Source: Zea mays
Taxonomy: Eukaryota; Streptophyta; Magnoliopsida; Poales; Poaceae
DNA: 64,000 nucleotides
Direction of reading: 5' to 3'
Assembly (NCBI RefSeq): GCF_902167145.1
Contig: NC_050096.1
Location: forward strand, 201,206,566-201,270,565
A model generated the notes under the pieces. That model saw only the letters and a list, made by a program, of their open reading frames with translations. It searched no databases and was not told the DNA's origin. This document shows positions 21,766-34,822 of this stretch, one piece after another. The translations under genes were made by a program, and so were the position numbers. The stretch's first letter is position 1; each line of letters begins with the position of its first letter.

Positions 21766-24350
21766 GGTTTATTCTCCATCTTTAAGTTTAATTACTGTGT
21801 GAGGGTCTAGGTCGCTCTTAACAGTGAGCATGTCTGATATATCAGTTTTACACTCTGTAGAGGTTGTACAACTTTATCCACAAGCCGTGTATCCCTTCTA
21901 GCCTGGGTTTGCAAGACCCATATTTACTACCAAGGTGAATGGCTAGGGATCCATCGCCGGGTTTTCACAAAACAAATTTAGTATAAAGCCACCCTGTAAG
22001 ATTCCCACGTCAGTACTGGTGACCCTTTGGGCAAGGTACCTTAGCCAAGAATACCACCCCATGTTAACATGAGCTGCCACCAAACCACTTTCGTCCCCTC
22101 TAGCCCATATTTCAAGTAGGGTTGCTAAGCACTAAGCATATTAGGTTAATTAACAAGACCAGAGCCATGATAGCACTTTTGGTTGCACTGTTATCCTGGG
22201 TGATCACTCCATGTTCCAATTAACACAAATGATCTTGTTAAATATCAAATTAACAACAAAAGCGTAACATAAACTTTGGAACATGAGCACCATTAAAAGG
22301 AGTGTCATCATCATGCTTGGTTAAAGCAGTAGCATACTATTAAAGCAAAGCATAACTCCCAGGTTAAATAAGGTATTAGGGTTGGAAAAGACTAGGTATT
22401 GCTAATTGGTAATCGCATCAAATTATGCATATCACAAAAGTAAACTTAGTTGTAATGGTGTAATTGGGATCAACTAGAATATGCATGAGGCGAATGTCCA
22501 CTTGCCTTCTTCACAGAAATCTTGAGGGTCTTCTTCAAACTATTCTTTATTCTCTAACACAGGAGTGTCTTCTAATAGCAGACATACAAAATAAAGAAAA
22601 CAAGCACCATTCAATAAAACATACACCATTCATTAAACAAAAGAGGGTACAAATAGTTATCACAAAATAACTTAAATTTTGGTTATAATAAAACTGCTAC
22701 AAAAACATTCCTAAAAGGTTTGGGATGATTTTAGGAAGTTATCAAAACAAGGACTAATTATTCGGATCTAAAATGATCAAGATATAGAGAAAACAATGTT
22801 GCAGGGACTTGTTTGTAATAGAAAATAGTTTCCAGGGGCTGATGTGAAAAAATACAGGGAAGTGCGGGCTTTAATTTGAAAATAGAGGGGCTCGAATGTT
22901 AAAGGGGCATGGGTTGATGACGGGTACTATTATCCAAAAGCGCAGGGGCTAAACCATAAGATTCAGGACCTATCGATAATGATCTTTGAACTATGAGAAA
23001 CAACGGGTAAAAAGATAATAACTCAGGGGATTCTTTACAAAACTAACAACACGACTCAAGCGAAAGGGTATCGACTAACAATGGATATCTGATCTAGATC
23101 TAAGCTATCTGATTAATACAAGTGAGTTGGCTTGACTAGGCGAATGTCGGTCGTTCGATCTAGATCCTATGATATCGATCGCATGGCTCGGCGCGCGTGC
23201 AGCTTCGCGGCCGGCAAGCCAGGGAAAAGGGGATGCACGGCGTGCGGGGGCGCACGACCGTCGAGCTTACCGGAGTTGGCTGGGATGGCACTCCGATGGC
23301 CTAACATGCTGAGGGAAAAGGTTCGGGAGCCAGTTGAGGTGAAGGCGAACATGGTCATGGCCTCACCAAGGAGTCAGGGTAGCGAAGAGGGTCGGCGTCG
23401 AGCTGTGGCGGTGCAACAAACTTCGGCGAGGTCGTGGTGACACTGATGGGCTCGACGCAGGGTCAGGAGAGCTCGGAGATGACCAGGGAAGCAGCAACGA
23501 GCTCCAGTGATCACAATGGCGGTCTTGGTGTGGACGGAGGGACCCTGGCCACGGCGATGGCGGGTCGGCAGCGATGACGAGCACGGACAAAGATAGTGAG
23601 GCTCAGGGAGGGGGCACTAGTGCTTGGAATTGAAGGCAGGGGTTCAGGTGATACTTATAGAGGCGAGACCGAGGCAAATCAAGCTCCAAATCGACGGGAA
23701 TCGGCGAAGAGATCAACTTTGATCGATTTCCATAAATGGTGAGCAATGGGGGAAGAAATTCGCACCAAAGGAATGGGGAGATGAGAGATCGGGCGAGATC
23801 ATGGGGAAAAGGAAGAGCATCTGGTGCGAGAATCAGGTGGAGGCGGCTTGACACGGGCGGCACGACGGCGGCGAGCTTCTGGCACAGGCACGGGCGCGAT
23901 GAGGAAGAAAGGAATGGGGCTGACATGCGGGGCCCGACTGTTAGAGGGAGAGGGAGAGGGGAAGGGGACGTGCGCGCTGGTGGGCCGCGTGGGCCAAAAA
24001 CGGGCATGGCTGAGGGCGAGAAACGAAATTGCCTTTCTCTTTTTTTCGGGATTTTCTAATTCCTTTTCTTTTTTCCAAACACAAGGAGATATAATTATAC
24101 ACTTAGATAATTTTCTTAATCACATTAATCTTGGAAATAAAATACTCCTTTGTAGAATAAAACCTTTTCGGGTAGACCCCAAAACTAAAAGAAAATATTT
24201 TTCACATAAAGGAAACAATTAAGGTACCAAAGTAAATTCCTTTGAAATTCTTTATCAAACAAAAAGGAATGCTCCAAAAGATTAATGCACCACACATACC
24301 AAAATCTACTTTTGAAACTAACTTCCTCTTCTAAGGTCTCAAGCTTAAAA
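21766..24350 (-). mobile_element. Del/Tekay-type LTR fragment
   Basis: On the - strand it has landmarks of the LTRs at 38861 and 40467 in order: a GC-rich block (23100-24000), a counterpart of GGTGAAGGCAAGTG near 22500, GATAACAGTGCAACC near 22185, and the TGTACAACCTCTACAGAGTG and GATATATCAG motifs near 21840-21870. Both ends are eroded, with no TGT...ACA boundary. Open frames at 23132-24222 come from the GC-rich block and show no domain. Confidence 0.6.
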
Positions 24351-24359
24351 CAAAATATT

Positions 24360-24645
24360 CTAAAGGAAGGAATGGATGTGTTTACAGTTGAGTACTCTAT
24401 ATGCTTTAGACTTCAATGAGTAACCATGAAAGAAACCAATATCATATATCCTTTCAAACTTCCCTAGGTGTTGATGCTTCTTGTAGATGTAGCTTTTGCA
24501 CCCAAACAACCGAAAGAACAAGATACTTGTATTCTTCCTATTCAGATACTCATACAAGGTCTTGTCAAGCAAGCAGCAAGGAAATAGATGATTTGATGCA
24601 TAACTTGTGGCATTAATAGCTTTGACCCAAAACCTTTTATAGGAT
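24360..24645 (-). pseudogene. Copia integrase C-terminal fragment
   Basis: On the - strand a frame reads FWVKAINATSYASNH, then FFRLFGCKSYIYKKHQ and FERIYDIGFFHGYS. It aligns with the same segment of element C integrase (FWAEAINTACY...FRVFGSKFFI). The frame is broken within 24575-24645. It is cut on the right at 24645, where an LTR end begins. It may belong to the same old copia element as 19436-21765. Confidence 0.7.
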
Positions 24646-25919
24646 TTAGATGTCTAGAGGTGGGGTGAATAGCCTATAAAAATTCTCTAATAAAAACTCG
24701 TCACAAGAACTTAAGGTAAAACTTTTATACGGAAGCATAATAAGTAATAGAGAATACTCCACAATATGAATATGAAAACATTATGTAATATCAAGAGTAA
24801 CTTGAAGTGCAAACCACATGGGGAAGAGATAGACATGTTATCTATCACTAAGGTTTGGTTGCTTGCTAACAACCTACATTATTTTTGGGGTAAGTCTAAC
24901 CTTTAATGATTCATATGCTTATTTTCTTAATAAGGCAAGACCCACATAGGGTGTCATGGCAATTACTCTTGGATATCACACCAAAAAGCTACTATTCCAT
25001 TAGAGTTTGTATTCACGAATATCCCATAGGGATGCCACAAGAGCCCCTCAAAATCCGATTTATAGAGATAACAACAATCACCAATGTCACTCGACGATCT
25101 TTCATGGCACAAAATACATCTAGGTGGTGATAACCACCAAGAGTAATGAGAATTCATAACTTAACATGATGACTATTGTCTTTAGATGCAAGCTGTCAAT
25201 GCCAATCACTAGGATCACTCCCCAATCTCACTAAGGATATATAACTATCACTAGATGTGAGTGAGAGGTATTTCCTTGGGCTTACTAGGATGTATACCGA
25301 GATGGAAATCTAGTATGTCTCCCCAAGACAGCACAACATCTATTTATAAGGTCCCAAGCCTCAACTAGACATTGGAACTAGCGCACTCCAGCCTACAGGC
25401 TATTGAACCATTCGACACCCTAGCATTGGACCATACACCATGGATCTGATGCCCTTATATGCAGACATATGTACTAGATATTTAAATGTGACCATTATCA
25501 GCCAACTAGTATCCGCTGATATAGTCTGACAACCCCGAGTATAACGATTGTTGGACCAAAACCTCCAGGCCCAATGACTTGCATAAAAACTACTCGGTAG
25601 CACATAACTCTTGTCGTACTAGTTTGACGACCACCATTGTACCAAAGTCTATGATTTGATGCCCATATTCCTAGTCAAAATGGTCACCTGATAGTGGGAC
25701 CCCTAGATGAATAGTGCACCAATCCCATCTAGTGTTGTGTTTTCTCTCATCTAACCAAAGACAATGGATCAGATGCATTCTAGAGAGTGACCAAAGAACA
25801 ATCTAGGTCGTCGGACTAGTCCAACGCCCACTATTAGATCAAAGCTTAGGGTTTGATGATATCACTATTAGTCCTTTATAGTTAGTCATTATACTAGTAT
25901 TGTAGCGGTCCAACACTAT
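24646..25919 (-). mobile_element. Copia LTR, distal part (element D), interrupted by element C
   Basis: On the - strand it ends CTATTCACCCCACCTCTAG, the U5 end typical of SIRE-type elements, and contains TTATAAATAG near 25345 as a likely TATA box. It stops at 25919, where element C begins. The matching start is proposed at 36012-36619. No coding frame. Confidence 0.5.
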
Positions 25920-27106
25920 TGAAAGGGAAATAGGATTAAACATTTTCCTAAATGATTTTGGTGGTTGAAATGCCCAACACAAATAATTGGACTAACTAGT
26001 TTGCTCTAGATTATATATTCTACAGGTGCCAAAGGTTCAACACAAACCAATAAAAAGATCTAAGTTAGGGTTCTAAAGAAAGGAGCAAAAGAAACCGAAG
26101 AGAACCCTGGTCTGGCGACCGGACAGTCCGGTGCACCACCGGACAGTGTCCGGTGACCAGGGCCGTACTCCTTCAAACTTGCCACCTTCAGGAATTTGGG
26201 AAGCCACTCCGCTATAATTCACCGGACTGTCCGGTGTGCCAGCGGAGCAACGGCTCCAGCGCAACGGTTGACTCCAACGGACACCTGCAAAAGCGCTACA
26301 GTGCACGGACAGTTCGCACAGAGTCAGATCAGCGCCAAAAGGTGCACCGGACAGTGAACAGTGCCTGTCCGGTGCGGCACCAGACTGTCCGGTGGCCCAA
26401 GCTGTCAGAGCTCCAACCGTCAAAACCGTCAGAACCCTAACGGTTGGGTGACGTAGCTGGCGCACCGGACAGTGTCCGATGCGCCCATCGACAGCAGCCC
26501 TCCCCAACGACTGTTTTGGCGGTTGGGGCTATAAATACCTCCCAACCACCACTATTCAAGACATCCAAGCATTCACTACTCCTCATTCAATACAAGAGCA
26601 ATACACAACACTCCAAGACACAAATCAAAGCCTCCAATCAAATCAAAGTCCACAATTCAACTTTAGTTTTTAGGACTTGTGAGAAGATCGACTTGTGTTC
26701 TTTTGTTGCTCTTGTTGCTTGGTTGGCTTTCTTCTTTCTCTCATTCTTACTCTCAAAGCCTTGTAATCAAAGCAAGAGACACCAAGTTGTGGTGGTCCTG
26801 GTAGGGGTCTAAGTGACCCGGTTTGATTAAGGAGAAAAGCTCACTCGGTCTAGGTGACCGTTTGAGAGAGGGAAAGGGTTGAAAGAGACCCGGTCTTTGT
26901 GACCACCTCAACGGGGACTAGGTTTGCAAGAACCGAACCTCGGTAAAACAAATCACCGTGTCACTCTCTCTATTTCTTGGTTGATTTGTCTTCACCCTCT
27001 CTTTCGGACTTGAATTTATTTCTAACGCTAACCCCGGCTTGTAGTTGTGCTTAAAGTTTGTAAATTTCAGTTTCCGCCTATTCACCCCCCCTCTAGGCGA
27101 CTTTCA
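25920..27106 (+). repeat. 5' LTR of element C
   Basis: Starts TGAAAGGGAAATAGG and ends GCGACTTTCA. U3 has repeated palindromic CCGGACAGTGTCCGG-type motifs, and GCTATAAATACC near 26529 is the likely TATA box. Confidence 0.92.
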
Positions 27107-27108
27107 AT

Positions 27109-27120
27109 TGGTATCAAAGC
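27109..27120 (+). other. Primer-binding site of element C
   Basis: TGGTATCAAAGC, two bases after the LTR, complementary to the 3' end of initiator methionine tRNA apart from one position (usual TGGTATCAGAGC). Confidence 0.85.
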
Positions 27121-27151
27121 CCGATGCTTCATTAGAGTTTAACCACTCGAA

Positions 27152-28209
27152 GTGATATCGGGAGATCACGCCAAGAAGGAGATCGTGACCGGCGGTGACA
27201 AGTCTACAAGCCATGGGAAAGCTCCATCGGGGGAGTCCGTCAACAAAATGAAGGGATCCCCTTCACATGCCAAGTCGCATCGGAGCGGCAACAAGAAAAA
27301 GAAGATGAAGAAGGTGGTCTACTACGAGACCGATTCTTCGTCACCCTCCACATCCGGCTCCGACGCGCCGTCCGTCACTTCTAAGCGCCATGAGCGCCCT
27401 CCACATCTGATTCTCTATGTCGAGAGGAGTATAATAAGGTGCAAGGGTTAAAGAGCACCAAGGAGATTTGGGACGTGCTTAAAACCGCGCACGAAGGGGA
27501 TGAGGTGACCAAGATCACCAAGAGGGAGACGATCGAGGGGGAGCTCGATCGATTCATCCTCAACCAAGGAGAGGAGCCACAAGCAATGTACAACCGGCTC
27601 AATACCTTGGTCAACCAAGTGCGCAACCTCGGGAGCACCAAATGGGATGACCATGAAATGGTCAAGGTTATTCTAAGATCACTTGTTTTTTGTAATCCTA
27701 CGCAAGTTCAATTAATATGTGGTGATCCTAGATATAAGCCAATGTCTCTCGAGGAAGTAATATGATAGTTTGTGAGCTTTGAGTTGATGATCAAAGGCTC
27801 CAAACAAATCGTCGAGCAAGGCGGCACCTCCACACCCGAGGTGCAACCCGTCGCATTCAAAGCGACGGAGGACAAGAAAAAGAGTCTACATCAAGTAGAC
27901 TCCCCATCGACGCCTCCAAGCTCAACAACGAGGAAATGACGCTCATCATAAAGAGCTTTCACCAAATCCTCAAGCAAAGGAGGGGAAGGATTACAAACCC
28001 CGCTCCAAGAAAGTATGCTACAAATGTGGTAAGCCCGGTCATTTTATTGCTAAATGTCCATTATCTAGTGATAGTGACAAGGGCGACGACAAGAAGGGAA
28101 AGAGGAAGGAAAAGAAAAGATACTACAAGAAGAAGGGCGGCGATGCCCATGTGTGCCGGGAATGGGACTCTGATGAGAGCTCCACCGACTCCTCCTCCGA
28201 CGAGGACGC
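27152..28209 (+). pseudogene. gag: Gag of element C, first part
   Basis: Frames at 27152-27451, 27439-27765 and 27936-28000 carry a Lys/Ser-rich start, the gag helical core (KEIWDVLKTAHEGDEVTKI; QGEEPQAMYNRLNTLVNQV) and a linker. The first two overlap in different frames where a segment seems missing near 27400-27440. A TGA follows near 27765. A zinc knuckle C-x2-C-x4-H-x4-C (CYKCGKPGHFIAKC) lies at 28016-28057 in yet another frame. The reading is then cut at 28209 by the solo LTR. Gag would package element RNA. Confidence 0.85.
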
Positions 28210-29447
28210 TGAAAGGGAATTAGGCTTACACCTAGTTCCTATATAATTTTGGTGGTTGAATTGTCCTACACAAATAATTGGACTAACTAGTTTGCTCTAG
28301 AATATATGTTCTACAGGTGCCAAAGGTTCATCTACAACTATACTAAATCGACTGTCCGGAATACCGTAGATTATTCTGGACAGGAGAAGCTTTTTGGAAA
28401 AATAGGCCAAGCGCGGACCGTCCGGGCCCTTGCGGCGGACCGTCCGCACCACCAGGATGACCCTCGGATAGAACCAATGCAAAAATCTGAGTCTGCACTA
28501 TGGACCGTCCGGAGGAAAAGAGCGGACCGTCTGTGACCTCGCGCGGACCGTCCGGCCTCTGGCGCGGACCGTCCGGTAGGTGAGGAACCGAAAAGCCCGA
28601 AGGTGACGGGTTCGGAAAATGAATTATAGCGTCCGCGCGGACCGTCCGGGGTGCACGACCGGACCGTCCGCGCCTGACTTTATCTGACATCTGACGACGC
28701 ATTAAATGCAATATAGCCGTTGATATAGCCGTTACTGCTGACCGTTGCATTTTCAGCCGTTGATCTACAGGCGCGGACCGTCCGGACCAGGCGGGCGGAC
28801 CGTCCGCGGTCGGCAGAATGGAGCAACGGCTAGGAAGTGGTTGGGGGCTATAAATACTACCCCAACCACCTCCATTCACAACACCCAAGCATTCCAACCT
28901 TCAACATTCAATACAAGAGCTAGCAATTCATTCCAAGACACATTCAAAGCCTCCATCTCTCCAAGTTTCACAATTGAGAAAAGAGATCATTAGTGATTAG
29001 TGACTTGAGAGAGAAAGTGATCCGTGTGCTATTTGTCGCTCTTGTCGCTTGGCTTTTGCAATCGTGCTTTCCTTCTTTGATTATTCATTGCGATCAAACT
29101 CACTTGTAATTGAGGCAAGAGACACCAATATTGTGGTGGTCCTTGTGGGAACTTTGTGTTCCAAGTGATTGAGAAGAAATCCTCACTCGGTCCGAGGGAC
29201 CGTTTGAGAGAGGGTAAGGGTTGAAAGAGACCCGACCTTTGTGGCCTCCTCAACGGGGAGTAGGTTTGAGAGAACCGAACCTCGGTAAAACAAATCCGCT
29301 TGTCTCACTTCATTATTCGCTTGCGATTTGTTTTGCACCCTCTCTCGCGGACTCTATTATATTTCTAACGCTAACCCGGCTTGTAGTTGTGATTATTTTT
29401 AAGAATTTCAGTTTCGCCCTATTCACCCCCCCTCTAGGCGACTTTCA
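28210..29447 (+). mobile_element. Solo LTR of an Opie/Ji-type copia element
   Basis: 1238 bp, starting TGAAAGGGAATTAGGC and ending GCGACTTTCA, related to but distinct from the LTRs of element C. It is flanked on both sides by GACGC (28205-28209 and 29448-29452), a perfect target duplication. No primer-binding site follows. It contains CCGGACGGTCC-type repeats and GCTATAAATACT near 28847. It arose by LTR-LTR recombination after insertion into the gag of element C. Confidence 0.93.
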
Positions 29448-30775
29448 GACGCCGCCAACATCGCCGTCACCAAAGGTCTCCTCTTCCCCAACGTCGGCCA
29501 CAAGTGTCTCATGGCAAAGGACGACAAAAAGAAGAAGGTAAAATCTAGAGCCTCCACTAAATATACGACATCTAGTGATGGGGGTAGCTCTAGTGATGAT
29601 GAAGATGATCTGCTTGCCCTTTTTGCCAACTTAAACATGCAACAAAAAGAAAAATTGAATGGATTGATAGGTGCCATTCATGAGAAGGATGAACTCTTGG
29701 ATAGCCAAGAGGAATTTCTTATTAAGGAAAACAAAAGGCATGTTAAAGTTAAAAATGCTTATGCTCAGGAAGTAGAGAAAAATAAAAACTTATCTAATGA
29801 GCTTAGCATTTGCCATGACACTATCTCTAACCTTAGAACTGAGAATGCCAAATTACTTGCTAAGGTTGAGAAGTTAAATGGTTGCGATGATTCTCTTATC
29901 AATCTTAAAAATGATAATGCTAGTTTAATTGCTAAGATTGATAAACAGAATGAATCACTTTCTAGCCTTAAAATTTAAAATGACAAATTAATTTCTAAGG
30001 CTAAAGATTTAAATGTTTGCAATATCTCTATTTCCAATCTTAGAAATGAGAACGCCATTTTGCATGCTAAGATTGATGAATTAAAATCTTGCAAAGCTTC
30101 TACATCTAGTGTTGATCATGTTTCTATTTGTACTAGATGTAGAGACATTAATGTTGATGCTATCCATGATCACCTAGCTTTAATTAAAGAACAAAATGAT
30201 CACATAGCTCAACTAACTGCTAAAATTAATGAGCATGAGATAGAAAATGAAAATTTTAAATTTGCTAGGAGCATGCTCTATAATGGGAGACGCTCTGGCA
30301 TCAAGGATGGCATTGGCTTCCAAAAGAGAGACAATGTCAAGCTTAATGCCCCTAAGAGATTGTCCAATTTTGTTAAGGGCAAGGCTCCCATGGCACAGGA
30401 TAACGAGAGTTACATTTTATATCCTGCTGGTTATCCTGAGCATAAAATTAGGAGAATTCATTCTAGGAAGTCTCATTATGGTTCTCATCATGCTTTTATG
30501 TATAAGAATGAGACATCTAGTTCTAGGCATTCCACCCATGTTAAAATGCCTAAAAAGAAATCTCCTGTTGCATCAAATGAGCCTAATGTTTCATTTAAGA
30601 CCTTTGATGATTCTTATGTTTTAACTAACAAATCAGGCAATGTAGTTGCCAAATATGTTGGGGGCAAACACAAGGGCTCCAAGACTTGTGTTTGGGTACC
30701 AAGGTGCTTGTTTCTAATGTGAAAGGACCCAAGACCGTTTGGGTACCTAAGACAAGGCCTAAACTTGTTTTGTAG
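29448..30775 (+). pseudogene. gag: Gag C-terminal region of element C
   Basis: Resumes directly after the solo LTR. Frames 29511-29978 and 30060-30722 are in register and separated by an in-frame TAA. The first 400 codons are a long Lys/Glu/Asn/Leu coiled coil with repeated LRxENAxL-like heptads. Basic sequence and KTCVWVPR follow, the type of sequence found before the protease in SIRE-type elements. Confidence 0.8.
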
Positions 30776-32252
30776 GTTTATACATCCGGAGGCTCAAGTT
30801 GGATCATTAATAGCGGATGCACAAACCACATGACAGGGGAGAAAAGGATGTTCTCCTCCTACGAGAAAAACGAAGATCCCCAACGAGCTATCACATTCGG
30901 GGATGGAAATCAAGGTTTGGTCAAAGGACTTGATAAAATTGCTACATCACCTGACCATTCCATTTCCAATGTTTTTTATAGATTCTTTAGATTATAACTT
31001 GCTTTAAGTTTCTCAATGATGCAAAATGGGTTATAACTGTTTTTTTACGGATATAGGTGTTACTGTCTTTAAAAGAAGTGATGATTCAGTAGCATTTAAG
31101 GGAGTATTAGAGGGTCAACTATACTTAGTTGATTTTAATAGAGCTGAACTCGATACTTGCTTAATTGCTAAGACTAATATGGGTTGGCTCTGGCATCGCC
31201 GACTAGCCCATGTTGGGATGAAGAATCTTCACAAGCTCCTAAAGGGAGAACACATTTTGGGACTAACAAATGTTCATTTTGAGAAAGACAGGGTTTGTAG
31301 CGCATGTCAAGCAGGGAAGCAAGTTGGTACCCATCATCCACACAAGAACATCATGACGACCGACAGGCCGCTTGAGCTACTCTACATGGATTTATTCGGC
31401 CCGATCGCTTACATAAGCATCGACGAGAGTAAGTATTGTCTTGTAATTGTGGATGATTATTCTCGCTTCACTTGGGTATTCTTTTTGTAGGAAAAATCAT
31501 AAACCCAAGAGACCTTAAAGGGATTCTTGAGACGAGCTCAAAACGAGTTCGGATTAAGGATCAAGAAGATAAGAAGCGACAATGAGACGGAGTTCAAGAA
31601 CTCTCAAATTGAAGGCTTTCTTGAGGAAGAGGGCATCAAGCATGAGTTCTCTTCTCCCTACACACCTCAGCAAAATGGTGTAGTGGAAAGGAAGAATAGA
31701 ACTCTATTAGACATGGCAAGGACCATGCTTGATGAGTACAAGACTCCGGACCGGTTTTGGGCGGAAGCAATCAACACTGCTTGCTACTCCATCAACCAGC
31801 TCTACCTTCACCGAATCCTCAAGAAGACATCATATGAACTCCTCACCGGTAAAAATCCCAATGTTTCATATTTTAGAGTCTTTGGTAGCAAATTTTTTAT
31901 TCTTGTCAAAATAGGTAGAAAATCTAAATTTGCTCCTAAGGCTGTAGAAGACTTTTTACTTAGTTATGACTCAAACATAAGGGCATATAGAGTCTTCAAC
32001 AAATCCACTGGATTAGTTAAGGTTTCTTGTGACATTATGTTTGATGAGACCAATGTATCTCAAGTAGAGCAAGTTGATCTTGATGAGCTAGATGATGAAG
32101 AGGCTCCATGTGTCGCACTAAGGTGTCCATTGGGGATGTGTGTCCTAAGGAATCTGAAGAGCCTCCACAAGCACAAGATCAACCATCATCTTCCATGCAA
32201 GCATCTCCACCAACTCAAGATGAGGATCAAGCCCAAGACAATGAAGAAGTAG
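30776..32252 (+). pseudogene. pol: Protease and integrase of element C
   Basis: The protease motif reads SWIINSGCTNHMTG near 30798-30840, where copia proteases have Asp; here the catalytic Asp is Asn. A frameshift near 31000 leads into integrase. The zinc part is WHRRLAH...CSACQ (31190-31310). The core has D in YMDLFGPI, D in SDNETEF and E in GVVERKN. A TAG interrupts at 31488. The frame ends at 32252 while the RT frame has opened at 32108. Confidence 0.88.
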
Positions 32253-34021
32253 ATCAAGATAATGAGCCACCTCAAGAAGAGGACAATGATCAAGGGGGAG
32301 ATGACCAAGACAAAGACAAAGAAGATGATCAAGAAGTACAGGGTCAAAGACCGCCTCACCCAAGAGTCCACCAACCGATTCAAAGAGATCAACCCGTTAA
32401 CTCCATCCTCGACGATATTCATAAGGGGGTAACCACTCGATCTCGTGTCGCTCATTTTTGTGAACATTACTCTTTTGTGTCTTCTATTGAGCCATACAGG
32501 GTGGAAGATGCATTAAGAGACTCAAATTGGGTGTTGGCAATGCAAGAGGAACTCAACAACTTCACAAGGAATGAGGTATGACATTTAGTTCCACGTCCTA
32601 ATCAAAATGTTGTAGGTACCAAATGGGTATTCCGCAACAAGCAAGACGAGAATGGTGTGGTGACAAGGAACAAAGCCTGACTTGTGGCCAAGGGTTATTC
32701 ACAAGTCGAAGGCTTGAATTTTGGTGAAACCTATGCACCCGTAGCTAGGCTTGAGTCAATTCGCATATTACTTGCCTATGCTACTTACCATGGCTTCAAG
32801 CTTTATCAAATGGGCGTGAAGAGTGCCTTCCTCAATGGACCAATCAAGGAAGAGGTCTATGTTGAGCAACCTCCCGGCTTTGAAGATAGTGAGTACCCTA
32901 ATCATGTTTACAAACTCTCTAAGGCGCTTTATGGGCTCAAGCAAGCCCCAAGAGCATGGTATGAATGCCTAAGAGATTTCCTTATCACTAATGGCTTCAA
33001 AGTCGGAAAAGCCTAGCCTACTCTCTTTACTAAAACCATTGTAAATGATTTGTTTGTATGCCAAATTTATGTTGATGATATCATATTTGGGTCTACTAAC
33101 AAATCTACTTGTGAAGAGTTTAGTAGGATAATGATTCAAAAATTCGAGATGTCTATGATGGGGGAGTTGAAGTATTTCCTAGGATTTCAAGTAAAGCAAC
33201 TCCAAGAGGGCACCTTCATCTGCCAAACCAAGTACATTCAAGATATACATACCAAGTTTGGAATGAAAGATGCCAAACCCATCAAGACACCCATGGGAAC
33301 CAATGGGCATCTCGACCTCGACACGGGAGGTAAATCCGTAGATCAAAAGGTATACCGATCAATGATAGGATCTTTACTCTATTTATGTGCATCTCGACCG
33401 GATATTATGCTTTCTGTATGCATATGTGCAAGGTTCCAAGCCGATCCTAAGGAAGTTCACCTTAGGGTCGTGAAAAGAATCTTGAGATATTTAGTTTATA
33501 CACTGAAGTTTGGTCTTTTGTACCCCAAGGGATCCACCTTTGATTTAATAGGTTATTCAGATGCTGATTGGGTAGGGTGTAAAATTGATAGGAAGAGCAC
33601 ATCAGGGACTTGTCAGTTTCTAGGAAGATCCCTGGTGTCTTCGGCTTCTAAGAAACAAAACTCAGTAGCTCTTTCTACCGCTGAAGCCGAGTAAATTGCC
33701 GCAGGACATTGTTGTGTGCAATTGCTTTGGATGAGGCAAACCCTTAGGGACTATGGCTACAAATTGAGCAAAGTCCCTCTCCTATGTGATAATGCGAGTG
33801 CAATCTGCATGGCAGATAATCCCGTTGAACACAGCCGCATTAAGCACATAGTCATTCGGTATCACTTTTTAAGAGATCACCAACAAAGGGAGAATATCGA
33901 GATTGCATATGTTAGCACAAAAGAACAATTAGCCGATATCTTTACCAAGCCATTAGATGAGAAAACCTTTACCAAACTTAGGAATGAGCTAAACATTCTT
34001 GATTCTCGGAACTTTGATTGA
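32253..34021 (+). pseudogene. pol: Reverse transcriptase and RNase H of element C
   Basis: One frame (open upstream from 32108) with stops at 32579 (TGA), 32678 (TGA), 33014 (TAG) and 33692 (TAA). RT shows [42 protein letters not shown] and catalytic YVDDIIFGS near 33070. RNase H shows YSDADWVG, STAEAE and LLCDNASAICMADNP. Domain order PR-IN-RT-RH confirms Ty1/copia. The last three codons before TGA are NFD. Confidence 0.92.
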
Positions 34022-34822
34022 TACTTTGCACACATAGCTCATTTATGTACCTTTGATAATATCTCTTTTATATCTACGACTAATGTGTTTTCAAGTGTAT
34101 TCCTATAATAAGTCGTAGATTGAAAGGGAAATGGAGTCTTCGGCGAAGACAAGGCTTCCACTCAACTCTATCGGTATTATTTACCCTTCGCCGTCACTCC
34201 GCACCGCTCTCCACTTTGGTATAATCTTTATTCATATTCATTTGTACCATTGGAGAGAAAGTAAAAAGGGCTCTCAAAAGACTCCGTTTTTAGCGATTAA
34301 TGCCAAAGGGGGAGAAATATTAAGCCAAAGCAAAAGGACCGCACCACCACACCAATTTCAAATTTTTTGAAATTTCAAAATTTTCGAAATAAATAAGTTT
34401 TTCAATTGGTATCATTTTTGATATATTTCAAATTGGTATGACCACTTTCAAAATTGATATCTAAAACCCTCTTGAATACTAAGAGGAGAATTTTTATTGA
34501 GGGGGACTTTTGTTTAAGTCAAAGGAAAAGCATTTGAAACAGGGGGAGGAAATTTGAAATCTTGAAAATGCTTCTCGAAATCTTATTCATGTACCTTTGA
34601 CTATTTGCAAAAAGACTTTAAAAAAATCCAAAAGAATTTGCAAAAACAAAACAAGTGGTGCAAGCGTGGTCCAAAATGTTAAGAAAAAAACAATCCATAT
34701 GAAAGTATAAATTGGTTTAATTACAAGCAACCTTTGCACTTACCTTATGCAAACTAGTTCAATTCTGCACTTATATATTTGCTTTGGTTTGTGTTGGCAT
34801 CAATCACCAAAAAGGGGGAGAT
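34022..34822 (+). other. Non-coding 3' region and polypurine tract of element C
   Basis: AT-rich. It contains GCCAAAGGGGGAGAAA near 34300, an internal purine tract usual in this lineage, and AAAAAGGGGGAGAT at 34809-34822 directly before the 3' LTR, the likely plus-strand primer. No ORF of interest. Confidence 0.75.

Noticed and set aside
23132..24222. Open frames in a GC-rich stretch on both strands
   Set aside because: The stretch matches the GC-rich part of a Del/Tekay-type LTR. No domain, and both strands are open.
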